Assembly (NCBI GenBank): GCA_040954445.1
Contig: CP144361.1
Span: 930,001 to 994,000 of the forward strand
DNA length: 64,000 nt
Reading direction: 5' to 3'
DNA from: Burkholderia sp.
GTDB taxonomy: Bacteria > Pseudomonadota > Gammaproteobacteria > Burkholderiales > Burkholderiaceae
The notes under the pieces are model-generated. The model saw nothing but the letters and a program-made list of their open reading frames with translations, made no database searches and had not been told where the DNA came from. Of the stretch, positions 56,559-64,000 are shown in pieces. Both the position numbers and the translations under genes were made by a program. Positions within the stretch are counted from its first letter, which is position 1. Each line of letters begins with the position of its first letter.

Positions 56559-57806
56559 ATGTTTGACAGAGCACAAAGCACCATCGCGAACGTCGATCCC
56601 GACCTCTGGCAGGCGATCCAGCAGGAAAACCAGCGCCAAGAAGATCACATCGAACTAATTGCCTCCGAGAACTACACCAGCCCGGCAGTGATGGCCGCCC
56701 AGGGTTCGCAATTGACCAACAAGTACGCAGAGGGCTACCCCGGAAAGCGCTACTACGGTGGCTGCGAATACGTCGATGTGATCGAACAGCTGGCGATCGA
56801 TCGCGTCAAGGCGCTATTCGGCGGGGAATCGGCGAACGTCCAGCCAAACTCGGGTTCGCAGGCGAACCAAGGCGTGTTCTTTGCGATGCTCAAACCAGGC
56901 GACACCATCATGGGCATGAGCCTGGCGCATGGCGGCCACCTTACGCACGGTTCGCCGGTGAACATGTCGGGCAAGTGGTTCAATGTCGTCAGCTACGGCC
57001 TGAACGAAGGAGAGGACATCGACTACGAAGCGCTCGAGAAGCTGGCGCAGGAGCACAAGCCAAAGATGATCGTGGCGGGTGCCTCAGCCTTCGCGCTGAA
57101 GATCGCCTTCGAGCGCCTGGCTAAAATCGCCAAGGCCGTGGGTGCTTACCTGATGGTGGACATGGCGCATTACGCCGGGCTGATCGCCGCAGGCGTGTAT
57201 CCAAACCCGGTGCCGCACGCGGACTTCGTGACCACCACTACGCACAAGAGCCTGCGCGGCCCGCGTGGCGGTGTGATCCTGATGAAGGCTAAATATGAAA
57301 AGCCAATCAACTCAGCGATCTTCCCGGGGATCCAGGGCGGCCCGCTGATGCACGTGATCGCAGCCAAGGCGGTGGCGTTCAAAGAAGCGGCCTCGCCGGA
57401 GTTCAAGACATACCAGCAGCAGGTGGTGGAGAACGCGCGGGTTCTGGCAGAGACGCTGGTCAAGCGCGGGCTGCGTATCGTGTCGGGTCGCACGGAAAGC
57501 CATGTGATGCTGGTGGGTCTGCAGGCCAAGAAGATCACGGGCAAGGCGGCGGCGGCGGCACTGGGCACGGCGCATATCACAGTGAACAAGAACGCAATCC
57601 CACACGACCCGGAAAAGCCGTTCGTGACCTCGGGCATCCGCCTAGGTTCGCCGGCGATAACCACGCGTGGTTTCGGTGCGCAGGAAGCCGAGATCGTCGG
57701 CAACCTGATCGCCGAAGTGCTGGACGCGCCGAAAGACGCAGCTACTATCGAACGCATACGCGGCCAGGTGACCGAGCTGACCAAGCGCTTTCCGGTCTAT
57801 CGCTGA
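56559..57806 (+). CDS. glyA: Serine hydroxymethyltransferase
   Basis: 415 residues. PLP enzyme that turns serine and tetrahydrofolate into glycine and methylene-THF. Family marks are [53 protein letters not shown] and the cofactor Lys at about residue 230 in [17 protein letters not shown] at 56559. nrdR follows after 6 bp, an arrangement common in Betaproteobacteria. Confidence 0.96.
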   Translation: MFDRAQSTIANVDPDLWQAIQQENQRQEDHIELIASENYTSPAVMAAQGSQLTNKYAEGYPGKRYYGGCEYVDVIEQLAIDRVKALFGGESANVQPNSGSQANQGVFFAMLKPGDTIMGMSLAHGGHLTHGSPVNMSGKWFNVVSYGLNEGEDIDYEALEKLAQEHKPKMIVAGASAFALKIAFERLAKIAKAVGAYLMVDMAHYAGLIAAGVYPNPVPHADFVTTTTHKSLRGPRGGVILMKAKYEKPINSAIFPGIQGGPLMHVIAAKAVAFKEAASPEFKTYQQQVVENARVLAETLVKRGLRIVSGRTESHVMLVGLQAKKITGKAAAAALGTAHITVNKNAIPHDPEKPFVTSGIRLGSPAITTRGFGAQEAEIVGNLIAEVLDAPKDAATIERIRGQVTELTKRFPVYR

Positions 57807-57812
57807 TTGACC

Positions 57813-58295
57813 ATGCGCTGCCCGTTTTGCCGGCATGACGACACACAGGTAGCGGATTCCCGCGTGTCCGAAGACGGCGACGCGATTCGTCGACGCCGTC
57901 GCTGCTCGACCTGTGACAAGCGTTTCACGACGTACGAGCGGGTCGAACTGGCCTTGCCAACGGTAGTCAAGAAGGACGATAGCCGTACCGAATTCGACCG
58001 TCGCAAGATCGTTTTGAGCATGCAACTGGCGCTGCGCAAACGGCCCGTTGTAGCCGACGCGATCGACGCGGCGTTCGCGCGCATAAAGTACCAGCTACTC
58101 GCCACCGGCGAGCGTGAGGTACGCAGCGAAAAGCTCGGCCAGCTCGTGATGAACGAGCTGCGCGAACTTGATACCATCGCCTATGTGCGATTCGCTTCGG
58201 TTTACCGGCGTTTTGAAGATGTCTCCGAATTCTCCGAAGTAATCGAGGAATTTCGCCGCATCGTGCCCACGAAAAAGCCGGTCCGCAAACGCTGA
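57813..58295 (+). CDS. nrdR: Transcriptional repressor NrdR
   Basis: 160 residues. Zinc-ribbon and ATP-cone repressor of ribonucleotide reductase genes. The Zn ribbon is [17 protein letters not shown] ... [18 protein letters not shown] (four Cys). The ATP-cone shows [23 protein letters not shown] at 57813; a TTG at 57807 is possible but less likely. Second gene of the glyA unit. Confidence 0.95.
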   Translation: MRCPFCRHDDTQVADSRVSEDGDAIRRRRRCSTCDKRFTTYERVELALPTVVKKDDSRTEFDRRKIVLSMQLALRKRPVVADAIDAAFARIKYQLLATGEREVRSEKLGQLVMNELRELDTIAYVRFASVYRRFEDVSEFSEVIEEFRRIVPTKKPVRKR

Positions 58296-58394
58296 TCCCA
58301 CGCTTCCCCGTTTCATTCTCGATCTCCGGCACTCGATTCCTTTGTGGCGATTGTCACCGGCTATGTCGGTGCGCGCCATTCGACTGTTCGGCCA

Positions 58395-58457
58395 ATGGCG
58401 CACTCGCGTTCATCTCGCTACAGTCTCCGCATCGTGCTGATGGGCGTTGTTGCATAA
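58395..58457 (+). pseudogene. Possible N-terminus of a pilin-like gene cut by ISx
   Basis: ATG at 58395 reads MAHSRSSRYSLRIVLM and then enters the ISx tip, which adds GVVA and a stop. In relatives, prepilin genes can follow nrdR, and a basic start fits, but no FTLIE motif is left to prove it. Confidence 0.3.
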
Positions 58458-59536
58458 ATCGAGCGAGAGCCGTTGACGTTTACGCGCAACGATCGCGGGG
58501 CCAGCCCCCTATCAAGTCAGATTCCAGAGTAACTGCTTAATTGTTGACAAGAAAATGTGTAAGGACATACACAAGACAGGTGAGCCGAAGGCACGCTACC
58601 GTGTCAGGAATTGGGCGGCCTATAATCAAGGCCTGATCAACCGGGGGAACATAACAATATGGATAGATGAAGCCGTCCTTGCCAGAATACCCGATGCCAT
58701 ACCCACACGTGGTCGCCCGTGTCTATACGGCGATACGCTGATTCAGGCATTACTTGGCGTGAAGACCGTCTATCGACTGACGTTGCGCGCCTTGCAAGGT
58801 TTCACCCAAAGTCTGCGCGATCTGGCCTTCCCGAGCTTGCCGGTGCAGAATTACACCAGGCTCTGTCGCCGGGCAAAAACGCTTGATGTCGAACTGCCGA
58901 TCCTTCGTGACAATGAACCGATCTATCTGGTTGTCGACAGCACCGGTCTGAAGGTCTATGGAGAAAGTGAATGGAAGGTGCGCCAGCACGGCTACTCGAA
59001 GCGGCGCACGTGGCGTAAAGTCCATCTCGCGCTCAACGCGAATACGGGTCAAGTGCATGCCGCGCTAATGACGAATCAGAATGTGGCTGACGGTGACGCT
59101 CTGGCCAAGTTGCTCGACCAGATTCCACGCGAAGAACAAATCGATGTCATCGGCGGTGATGATGCCTACGACACAAAAGCCATGCCATGCGGCCATTGCT
59201 GCACGCAGTGCTATCCCTTCGATTCCGCCACGCGAGGGTGCCGTTCATTGGCCAGCGGATATGCCCGGTGCGGCGTGGCGTAATGGCGCGGTTGATGCAA
59301 TTGCCCGCGCCGGTCGTCGAGAATGGAAACAAGACAGTGGCTACCACCGGCGATCGCTTGCCGAGAATGCGATGTATCGGTTCAAGACCCTCACCGGAAA
59401 CTGTCTCTGGGCGCGTCACATCGCCGCGCAGGGGACCGAGGTCTGCGTTCGTGTCGACCGCCATCAACTGCATGGCGGGCCTCGCTCGTCCGCAATCCGT
59501 TCCATGGCGTCCTCACGCTCAATTTATGCAAAAATG
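58443..59536 (+). mobile_element. ISx copy, decayed
   Basis: Left tip intact, right tip decayed (TTTATGCAAAAATGCT). Transposase from 58555 open for about 205 codons and then shifted by an extra A near 59175. The region after the stop codon is partly deleted. Confidence 0.88.
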
Positions 59537-59657
59537 CTCGCTTCTGGGGCGAAGTCGAGGCGGCAGATGTCGCGCGTTCCGGCGAAGTTTGACGACCGGG
59601 AAAGCAACAAGGTTCTGTCGGGGCGGGGACTTTGCTGGATCCGATCCTTTCCGGGCA
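59537..59657. other. Unassigned spacer after galE
   Basis: 120 bp between the ISx tip and the galE stop. No recognisable frame. Confidence 0.3.
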
Positions 59658-60695
59658 TCAAGCGAAGCCGTGCGGATTGCGCTCCTGCCAGCGCCAATGG
59701 TCGGTGCACATGCGCTCGATGTCGTACTCGGCCTGCCAGCCGATCAGCTCGGCGGCGCGCGCCGGGTTGGCGTAGCACTCGGCCACATCGCCGGGACGCC
59801 GCGCTACCAATTCATAGGGCACCGGGCGGCCACTGGCCGTCTCGAAGGCCTTGACGATGTCAAGCACGCTGTAGCCGCGCCCGGTGCCAAGGTTGACTAC
59901 GAAGCTGGCGGCGCGCCGGCGCAACGCGTCGAGTGCCTTCAGGTGGCCACGCGTTAGGTCGATCACGTGTATGTAGTCGCGCACGCCGGTGCCGTCGTGG
60001 GTCGGGTAGTCGCTGCCGAATACGCGCAGCTTCTGAAGCTTTCCGACGGCGACCTGGGCCACATACGGCATCAGGTTGTTGGGCAGGCCGGTTGTGTTCT
60101 CGCCGATCAGGCCACTCTCGTGCGCGCCGACCGGATTGAAGTAGCGCAACGTGGCGATGCGCCAGGAAGAATCGGAGATTTCGAGATCGCGTAGGATCTG
60201 CTCGGCCATCAGCTTCGTCTGGCCATAGGGATTAGTGGCCAAGAGCGGAAATGACTCGTCGATTGGCGAGCGCTCGGGCATACCGTAAACGCTCGCCGAG
60301 GAACTGAACACGACGTGCTTGACCTGGCGTTCGCGCATCACCTTGAGCAGGACAAGCAGACTGTCGAGGTTATTGTGGTAGTACTCGATGGGCTTAGTGA
60401 CCGATTCCCCGACCGCCTTCAGCGCGGCGAAGTGAATCGTGGCGGCGATAGGGTGCGCATCGAACACCCGGGCCAGCGCGGCTTCGTCTCCGGCGTCCAC
60501 CTGGTGGAAGGCCGGCGCGCGACCGGCGATTTTCTCGATCCGGTCGACGGCCTCGCGCTTGCTGTTGACTAAGTTATCGACGATCACGACGTCGTAGCCG
60601 GCACCGAGCAGTTCGACAGTCGTATGCGAGCCGATGAAACCCGCGCCGCCCGTCACCAAGATCGTGCCCTTGTCGCTCATTGCGCTCATTGTCAT
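59658..60695 (-). CDS. galE: UDP-glucose 4-epimerase
   Basis: 345 residues. Extended SDR that interconverts UDP-glucose and UDP-galactose for surface polysaccharide. Rossmann motif [41 protein letters not shown] and the catalytic YGQTK; later [16 protein letters not shown] and [20 protein letters not shown] at 60695 has GAGGA upstream; ATGs at 60689 and 60680 are alternatives. The glycosyltransferase gene ends 8 bp before the start, so the two are one unit. Confidence 0.94.
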   Translation of the reverse strand: MTMSAMSDKGTILVTGGAGFIGSHTTVELLGAGYDVVIVDNLVNSKREAVDRIEKIAGRAPAFHQVDAGDEAALARVFDAHPIAATIHFAALKAVGESVTKPIEYYHNNLDSLLVLLKVMRERQVKHVVFSSSASVYGMPERSPIDESFPLLATNPYGQTKLMAEQILRDLEISDSSWRIATLRYFNPVGAHESGLIGENTTGLPNNLMPYVAQVAVGKLQKLRVFGSDYPTHDGTGVRDYIHVIDLTRGHLKALDALRRRAASFVVNLGTGRGYSVLDIVKAFETASGRPVPYELVARRPGDVAECYANPARAAELIGWQAEYDIERMCTDHWRWQERNPHGFA

Positions 60696-60702
60696 GCGTT
60701 CC

Positions 60703-61839
60703 TCAAACTGCCGTGCCTGTGAGAGCACGGATGGTTTGTCGATAGTGCTCGACGACGTTCGCTTCGTCGAATTCGCACACTACCTTCTGGCGACCACGCT
60801 CGCCCATCGCGCGGCACGCTTGAGCCGGCATGTCGAGCATGGCGGCCATCTTCTCGGCCAGGCTCGCGCTGTCGCGCGCAGTGCAGAGTAGGCCGGTCTC
60901 GCCGTCGGCCACCACGTCGCGACAGCCTGGTACGTCGGTGGCGATGATCGGTCGGCTCATCGCCGAGGCCTCTATCAGAGTGCGCGGCACGCCTTCGCGA
61001 TATGAGGGCAGCACCACGCAGTCGGCCGCCGTGATATGCGCTCGCACGTCGTGCGCCTCGCCGAGATAATCGATCACGCCCTCGTGCACCCATTCGTCCA
61101 AGTAGGTTCTCGATACCGCGCTCGGATTGTCGACGCCGACTGGGCCGAGCAGGGCGAAGTGCGCCTTCGGATAACGCGCCTTGAGGGTACGCGCGGCGTC
61201 GACGTATTCGCGTACGCCCTTGTCCCACAGCAGGCGACCAATCAGTAGGAACTGGAAGCTGTCGTGCTCGGGCAGCGGAGCAGGTGCGAACTGTTCGATA
61301 TTAATTCCCTCGCCGTGCAGCAGTCGCGCGCGATCGGGATGCGCGAGCAGACGACCGGCCTCGAAGGTGGCGAGATCGTCGCGGTTCAGGAACCAGACTT
61401 CGCGCGGGAAGCGGAACGCGAAGCGGTAGAGCTGCTTGGCGATGCTGGCGGCACGTCTCTCGCAGATGAACACGTAGCCCAGCCCGGTGGTGATCGCCAC
61501 CGACGGCACACGCGCGAGCCAGGCGGCGATCGAGCCGTAGATGTTCGGCTTGATCGTGTAGTGAAATACCAGGTCAGGGCGCAGTTCCCGATAGTGGCGG
61601 CGCATCGCGGCCAGTAGGCTCAGGTCCTCGAGCGGATCAGTGCCCTGGGAGGCCACCGGCAGCTCAAGATAACGGCAGCCCATCGCCTCAAGCGGCTCAA
61701 CCGTGCGATCCCTCGGTGCCAGGACGATGACCTCGGTGCCGCTGGCGACCAGCATGCGGATCAGGCCTTGACGATAGGTATGGATTGCCCAGGCAGTGTT
61801 GCAGACCAGGACAATGCGCAATGCAGAAACAGGACTCAT
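60703..61839 (-). CDS. Glycosyltransferase family 4 protein
   Basis: 378 residues. GT-B fold retaining glycosyltransferase, likely acting on O-antigen or capsule precursors in the cytoplasm. N-terminal part LRIVLVCNTAWAIHTYRQGL; HYTIKPNIYGSIAAWLARVP; C-terminal donor-binding region VVLPSYREGVPRTLIEASAM with the conserved Glu, then RPIIATDVPGCRDVV. ATG at 61839. Downstream is galE. The acceptor and donor cannot be told from the sequence. Confidence 0.9.
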   Translation of the reverse strand: MSPVSALRIVLVCNTAWAIHTYRQGLIRMLVASGTEVIVLAPRDRTVEPLEAMGCRYLELPVASQGTDPLEDLSLLAAMRRHYRELRPDLVFHYTIKPNIYGSIAAWLARVPSVAITTGLGYVFICERRAASIAKQLYRFAFRFPREVWFLNRDDLATFEAGRLLAHPDRARLLHGEGINIEQFAPAPLPEHDSFQFLLIGRLLWDKGVREYVDAARTLKARYPKAHFALLGPVGVDNPSAVSRTYLDEWVHEGVIDYLGEAHDVRAHITAADCVVLPSYREGVPRTLIEASAMSRPIIATDVPGCRDVVADGETGLLCTARDSASLAEKMAAMLDMPAQACRAMGERGRQKVVCEFDEANVVEHYRQTIRALTGTAV

Positions 61840-61886
61840 GTCGAAACAAGTTGGACGGTGCGGTAGCTCCGGTTTTTCTAGAATCT

Positions 61887-61892
61887 ATTATA
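61887..61892 (-). promoter_or_regulatory. -10 box of the glycosyltransferase-galE unit
   Basis: TATAAT on the minus strand about 48 bp before the start codon, with CTTTGG 16 bp upstream as a weak -35. Confidence 0.45.
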
Positions 61893-61914
61893 ATGTTGTG
61901 TACGTAATCCAAAG

Positions 61915-61938
61915 AGGCAGGCAAGCAGGCAGGCAAGC
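61915..61938. repeat. 12-bp direct repeat, two units
   Basis: AGGCAGGCAAGC twice in tandem, just upstream of the predicted promoter of the glycosyltransferase gene. A possible slippage site. Confidence 0.6.
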
Positions 61939-61970
61939 GCCACGGAGGCGAGATAGTTGTCTGGGAGTTT

Positions 61971-62035
61971 GTCGTGTAGCCGATCCGGTTATTTTAGATA
62001 CGCTTTTGCGATCAAGCCGAGAGAGCGTCAAGAGG
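61971..62035 (+). repeat. Dispersed sequence shared with the RAYT gene end
   Basis: GTGTAGCCGATCCGGTTATT, TACGCTTTTGCGATCAAGC and GTCAAGAGGCTG correspond to 49278-49320 plus 50447-50480. This copy is uninterrupted. Confidence 0.55.
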
Positions 62036-62046
62036 CTGTGCAACGC

Positions 62047-62470
62047 GGCGTTGTGTCATAAATATGAGCGTGAGGACGCAATGGCATTGACGGGCATAAT
62101 TTCAGGCGATAGGAACGGATTGCGGACGAGTGAGGTCCGTCATGCGGTTGATTAGGCTCTTGACGCAAACAGCGGACCTTGGTCGCCTGCGCGTCGATGT
62201 AATGCGCCCAGAGACGGTTGCTGGTGAGCGTCTTGAACCGATACATCGCATTCTCAGCAATGCGATTTCCAGTGGAAGCTACTGCTCCAGTGGAAGCTAC
62301 TGCTTTTCTTCCATTCTCGACGACCGTCACGGGGGCACTTGTATCGTCAACCGCGCTGTGACGCCACGCCGTACCGGGCGTATCCGCTGGCCAATGAGCG
62401 GCATCCTCGCGTGGCGGAATCGAAGGAACAGCACTGCGTGCTGCATTGACCGTATGCATTGATATCAATC
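62047..62470 (-). mobile_element. ISx relic, reversed 3' part, strongly diverged
   Basis: Tip GGCGTTGTGTCATAAATATG and the C-terminal coding region with many indels, including a tandem duplication of CCAGTGGAAGCTACTG near 62269-62302. Oldest stratum. Confidence 0.8.
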
Positions 62471-62587
62471 GGCGTTGTTGCATAAATCTGGCCAGAGCCA
62501 GTGACATTTACGCGCAATGGTCGGGACCCAAGCCCCCCTTTATCAAGTTAGAGTTCGGCGTAAATTCCCGATTTATGCAATAACACC
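62471..62587. mobile_element. ISx-derived mini-element with two ends
   Basis: 117 bp: a left terminal repeat and leader (GGCGTTGTTGCATAAATCTG ... TTTACGCGCAATGGTCGGG) joined to an opposite tip (GATTTATGCAATAACACC). All coding sequence is gone. Confidence 0.7.
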
Positions 62588-63075
62588 GCACTAGATGGAT
62601 CAGCTCGCTGTCGAGCAGGATTGGCAGTTCGACATCAAGCATTTGTCCGGCGACAGAGCGTGGTGTAATTCTGTACCAGCAAGCTCGGGCAGGCCAGATT
62701 ACGCAGACTTCGGCGAAACCTTGCAGGGCGCGCAGCGTCCGTCGATAGACGGACTTCACGCCAAGTAATGCCTGAATCAACGTATCGCCGTACAGACGGG
62801 ATCGACCACACGTGGGTATGGTCGTCTCTCGGCGGCCATCCTCGACAGGATGGCTTTATCTATCCATATCGTCACGTTCCCAGGTTGATCAATCATACGC
62901 CGCCCAATGCCTGACACGGTAGCGTGCCTTCGGTTTATATGTCTTGAGTATATCCTTGCGCATTTTCTTGTAACAACTTACGAAGTTACGCTGGAATCCG
63001 ACTTGATCAAAGGTGGTCGCCCCGACCGTTGCGCGTAAATGTCACCGGCGCTTGCTAGATTTATGCAACAACGCC
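62588..63075 (-). mobile_element. ISx relic, reversed 5' part, strongly diverged
   Basis: Reversed N-terminal half of the transposase gene and left end, with indels throughout (GCATTTGTCCGGCGACAG, GGTCGTCTCTCGGCGG). The tip TTTATGCAACAACGCC is still exact. Confidence 0.8.
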
Positions 63076-63584
63076 GCGAAGGCGAATGGAAGGGATTTCA
63101 TTAGCATGGCTACTCGAAGCGGCGCACGTAGCGTAAAGTCCATCTCACGGTGACGTCCTGGCCAAATTGCTCGACTAGATTCCCGCGCGACGCACAGATC
63201 AATGGCATCGCCGAAAACAGCGACATCGACACCAAAACATGCCACATGCGGCCATTGCTGCATGCAGTGCAGTTCCTTCGATTCCTCGACGCGGAGTGCT
63301 GCTCATTAGCAAGCGGATACGAGCAGCACGCCGTGACGCAATTACCCGTGACGGTCGTCGAAAATGGAAAAAAAGCAGTGACTACCTACCACCAGCGTAT
63401 TGGTTCAAGACGTGCACCGAAAAGCGTCTCCCTGGGTGCGCGTCACATCGAGTCGACGGCGGTCGAGGTCGCCGTTCACGTCGGCGTAATCAACGGCATG
63501 TCGAACTTCGTTGGTCTGCAATCTGTTCGTATTACCATCAATTTTATGCCCGTCGATGCCATTGCGTCCTCACGCTCGATTTTT
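63076..63584 (+). mobile_element. ISx relic, 3' half, strongly diverged
   Basis: From the codons just after the first catalytic Asp to CACGCTCGATTTTTAGG, with many deletions. No usable frame. Confidence 0.78.
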
Positions 63585-63588
63585 AGGC

Positions 63589-63616
63589 GGGACTTCCACC
63601 CCAAAAGGTGGGTCCC
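63589..63616. terminator. Strong hairpin near tRNA-Cys
   Basis: GGGACTTCCACC-CCAAAA-GGTGGGTCCC: a stem of about ten pairs with a two-base bulge. It lies about 55 bp past the 3' end of tRNA-Cys and may end that transcript, or it may be the end of another element. Confidence 0.45.
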
Positions 63617-63671
63617 ATGCCGCATGCACAAAGCAATCCATGAAAAATCATGGCTATTATCTCGTTTTATT

Positions 63672-63745
63672 TGGAGGCGCGAGCCGGAGTCGAACCGACC
63701 TAAACGGCTTTGCAGGCCGCTGCATAACCGCTTTGCTATCGCGCC
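63672..63745 (-). tRNA. tRNA-Cys (anticodon GCA)
   Basis: Reads GGCGCGATAGCAAAGCGG at the 5' end; the anticodon stem-loop has CTGCAAA with anticodon GCA; the T-arm is GGTTCGACTCC. The acceptor stem GGCGCGA pairs with TCGCGCC, the discriminator base is U, and CCA is encoded. 74 nt including CCA. It lies between ISx debris and an IS30 relic. Confidence 0.96.
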
Positions 63746-63856
63746 ATAAGCGGACTGACGACCATCGCGATACCAATGCAACGACCGCAGGTTTTTATCT
63801 AGCAAGCCAGGCGAACCGGAAAACCTGCCAAATAAGAAGGAAAGCCTGGGCGGTTG

Positions 63857-64000
63857 CAAAAGTGAAGTGCAATACACCTCTAGTTCATGGGCTAGAGCTC
63901 GGTCAATGGGGTTAGCCAAAACCTGAGTCAAAATTTGCAACGGGGTGTACTAGTTCAGTCCAGTGCGCGGTCGAGTGTGAAGTAAATTGTCAATCGCATC
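63857..64000 (-). mobile_element. IS30-family 3' end relic, running off the window
   Basis: On the minus strand DAIDNLLHTRPRTGLN, a stop, then TPLQILTQVLANPIDRALAH: the usual C-terminus of an IS30-type DDE transposase, with one nonsense change. The outer end is TGCACTTCACTTTTGCAACC. It is homologous to 46209-46352. Confidence 0.72.

Noticed and set aside
1..64000. CRISPR array
   Set aside because: Repeats are long, irregularly spaced and IS-derived. No short regularly spaced repeats and no cas genes were seen.

Overview
The window is Burkholderia-type DNA (Burkholderiaceae, Betaproteobacteria). This is inferred from the gene set, the high GC of the real genes, and gene pairs typical of that family: tsaE-amiC, folB-ttcA, glyA-nrdR, rbfA-truB, galE-glycosyltransferase and DUF3579/argF. 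About half of the 64 kb (roughly 32 kb by my tally) is not cellular sequence. It consists of whole, nested, truncated and decayed copies of one insertion sequence of the IS5 family, IS903 group, called ISx below. A full ISx copy is about 1123 bp, has terminal repeats beginning GGCGTTGTTGCATAAATCGA, makes 9-bp target duplications, and encodes one DDE transposase of 318 aa. Such a load, with interrupted genes and lost neighbours, suggests a host-restricted lineage in genome decay (a symbiont or a specialised pathogen). The host is not visible here.

Layout. 0-1.5 kb: amiC (cut by the window edge) and tsaE. 1.5-5.5 kb: nested ISx and a broken gspG. 5.5-10.9 kb: a MidA-type methyltransferase, an SDR gene split by ISx at codon 6, folB and ttcA. 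12.1-13.5 kb: scoB/scoA. 14.9-16.5 kb: murJ. 16.5-22.4 kb: an ISx pile-up with two different IS630-family relics. 22.5-23.8 kb: a CorC-like transporter. 25.9-27.2 kb: rbfA-truB. 29.5-30.6 kb: carA. 31.8-32.1 kb: bolA. 33.5-34.0 kb: a DUF192 protein. 35.5-37.8 kb: an Orn/Lys/Arg decarboxylase. 39.8-40.9 kb: a WecA-like transferase. 42.5-45.8 kb: thiD and lplT. 48.6-49.3 kb: a Y1-transposase-like (RAYT) gene. 50.9-52.1 kb: a Cys/Met-metabolism PLP enzyme. 53.4-55.1 kb: DUF3579 and argF. 56.6-58.3 kb: glyA-nrdR. 59.7-61.8 kb: galE and a GT4 glycosyltransferase. 63.7 kb: tRNA-Cys. 63.9 kb to the end: an IS30 relic.

Nearly every one- to three-gene island is bounded by ISx on both sides, and usual neighbours are absent (infB before rbfA, typA after truB, carB after carA). 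Only four ISx insertions keep recognisable 9-bp duplications (TATCGCCGT, ATTCCGCCG, GCGCGCTGC and GATTAGGCA/GATTAGTCA). This suggests that most junctions were made by recombination or deletion between copies. Six copies keep an undamaged transposase frame; three of these share sequence variants and look like a recent burst.

The least expected feature is a second, much smaller mobile family: a palindromic repeat of about 113 bp with ends TTGATC...GATCAA, inserted at TA dinucleotides. It occurs as full copies, halves and tips, and as two 22-bp minimal inserts, both lying inside ISx copies. One half-copy runs straight into the start of a decayed IS630-type transposase gene, which identifies the probable parent. 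It resembles Correia repeats in design. Other points of note are ISx-derived foldback mini-elements, ISx ends that supply stop and start codons to neighbouring genes, and a RAYT protein whose HUH motif is QVQ.
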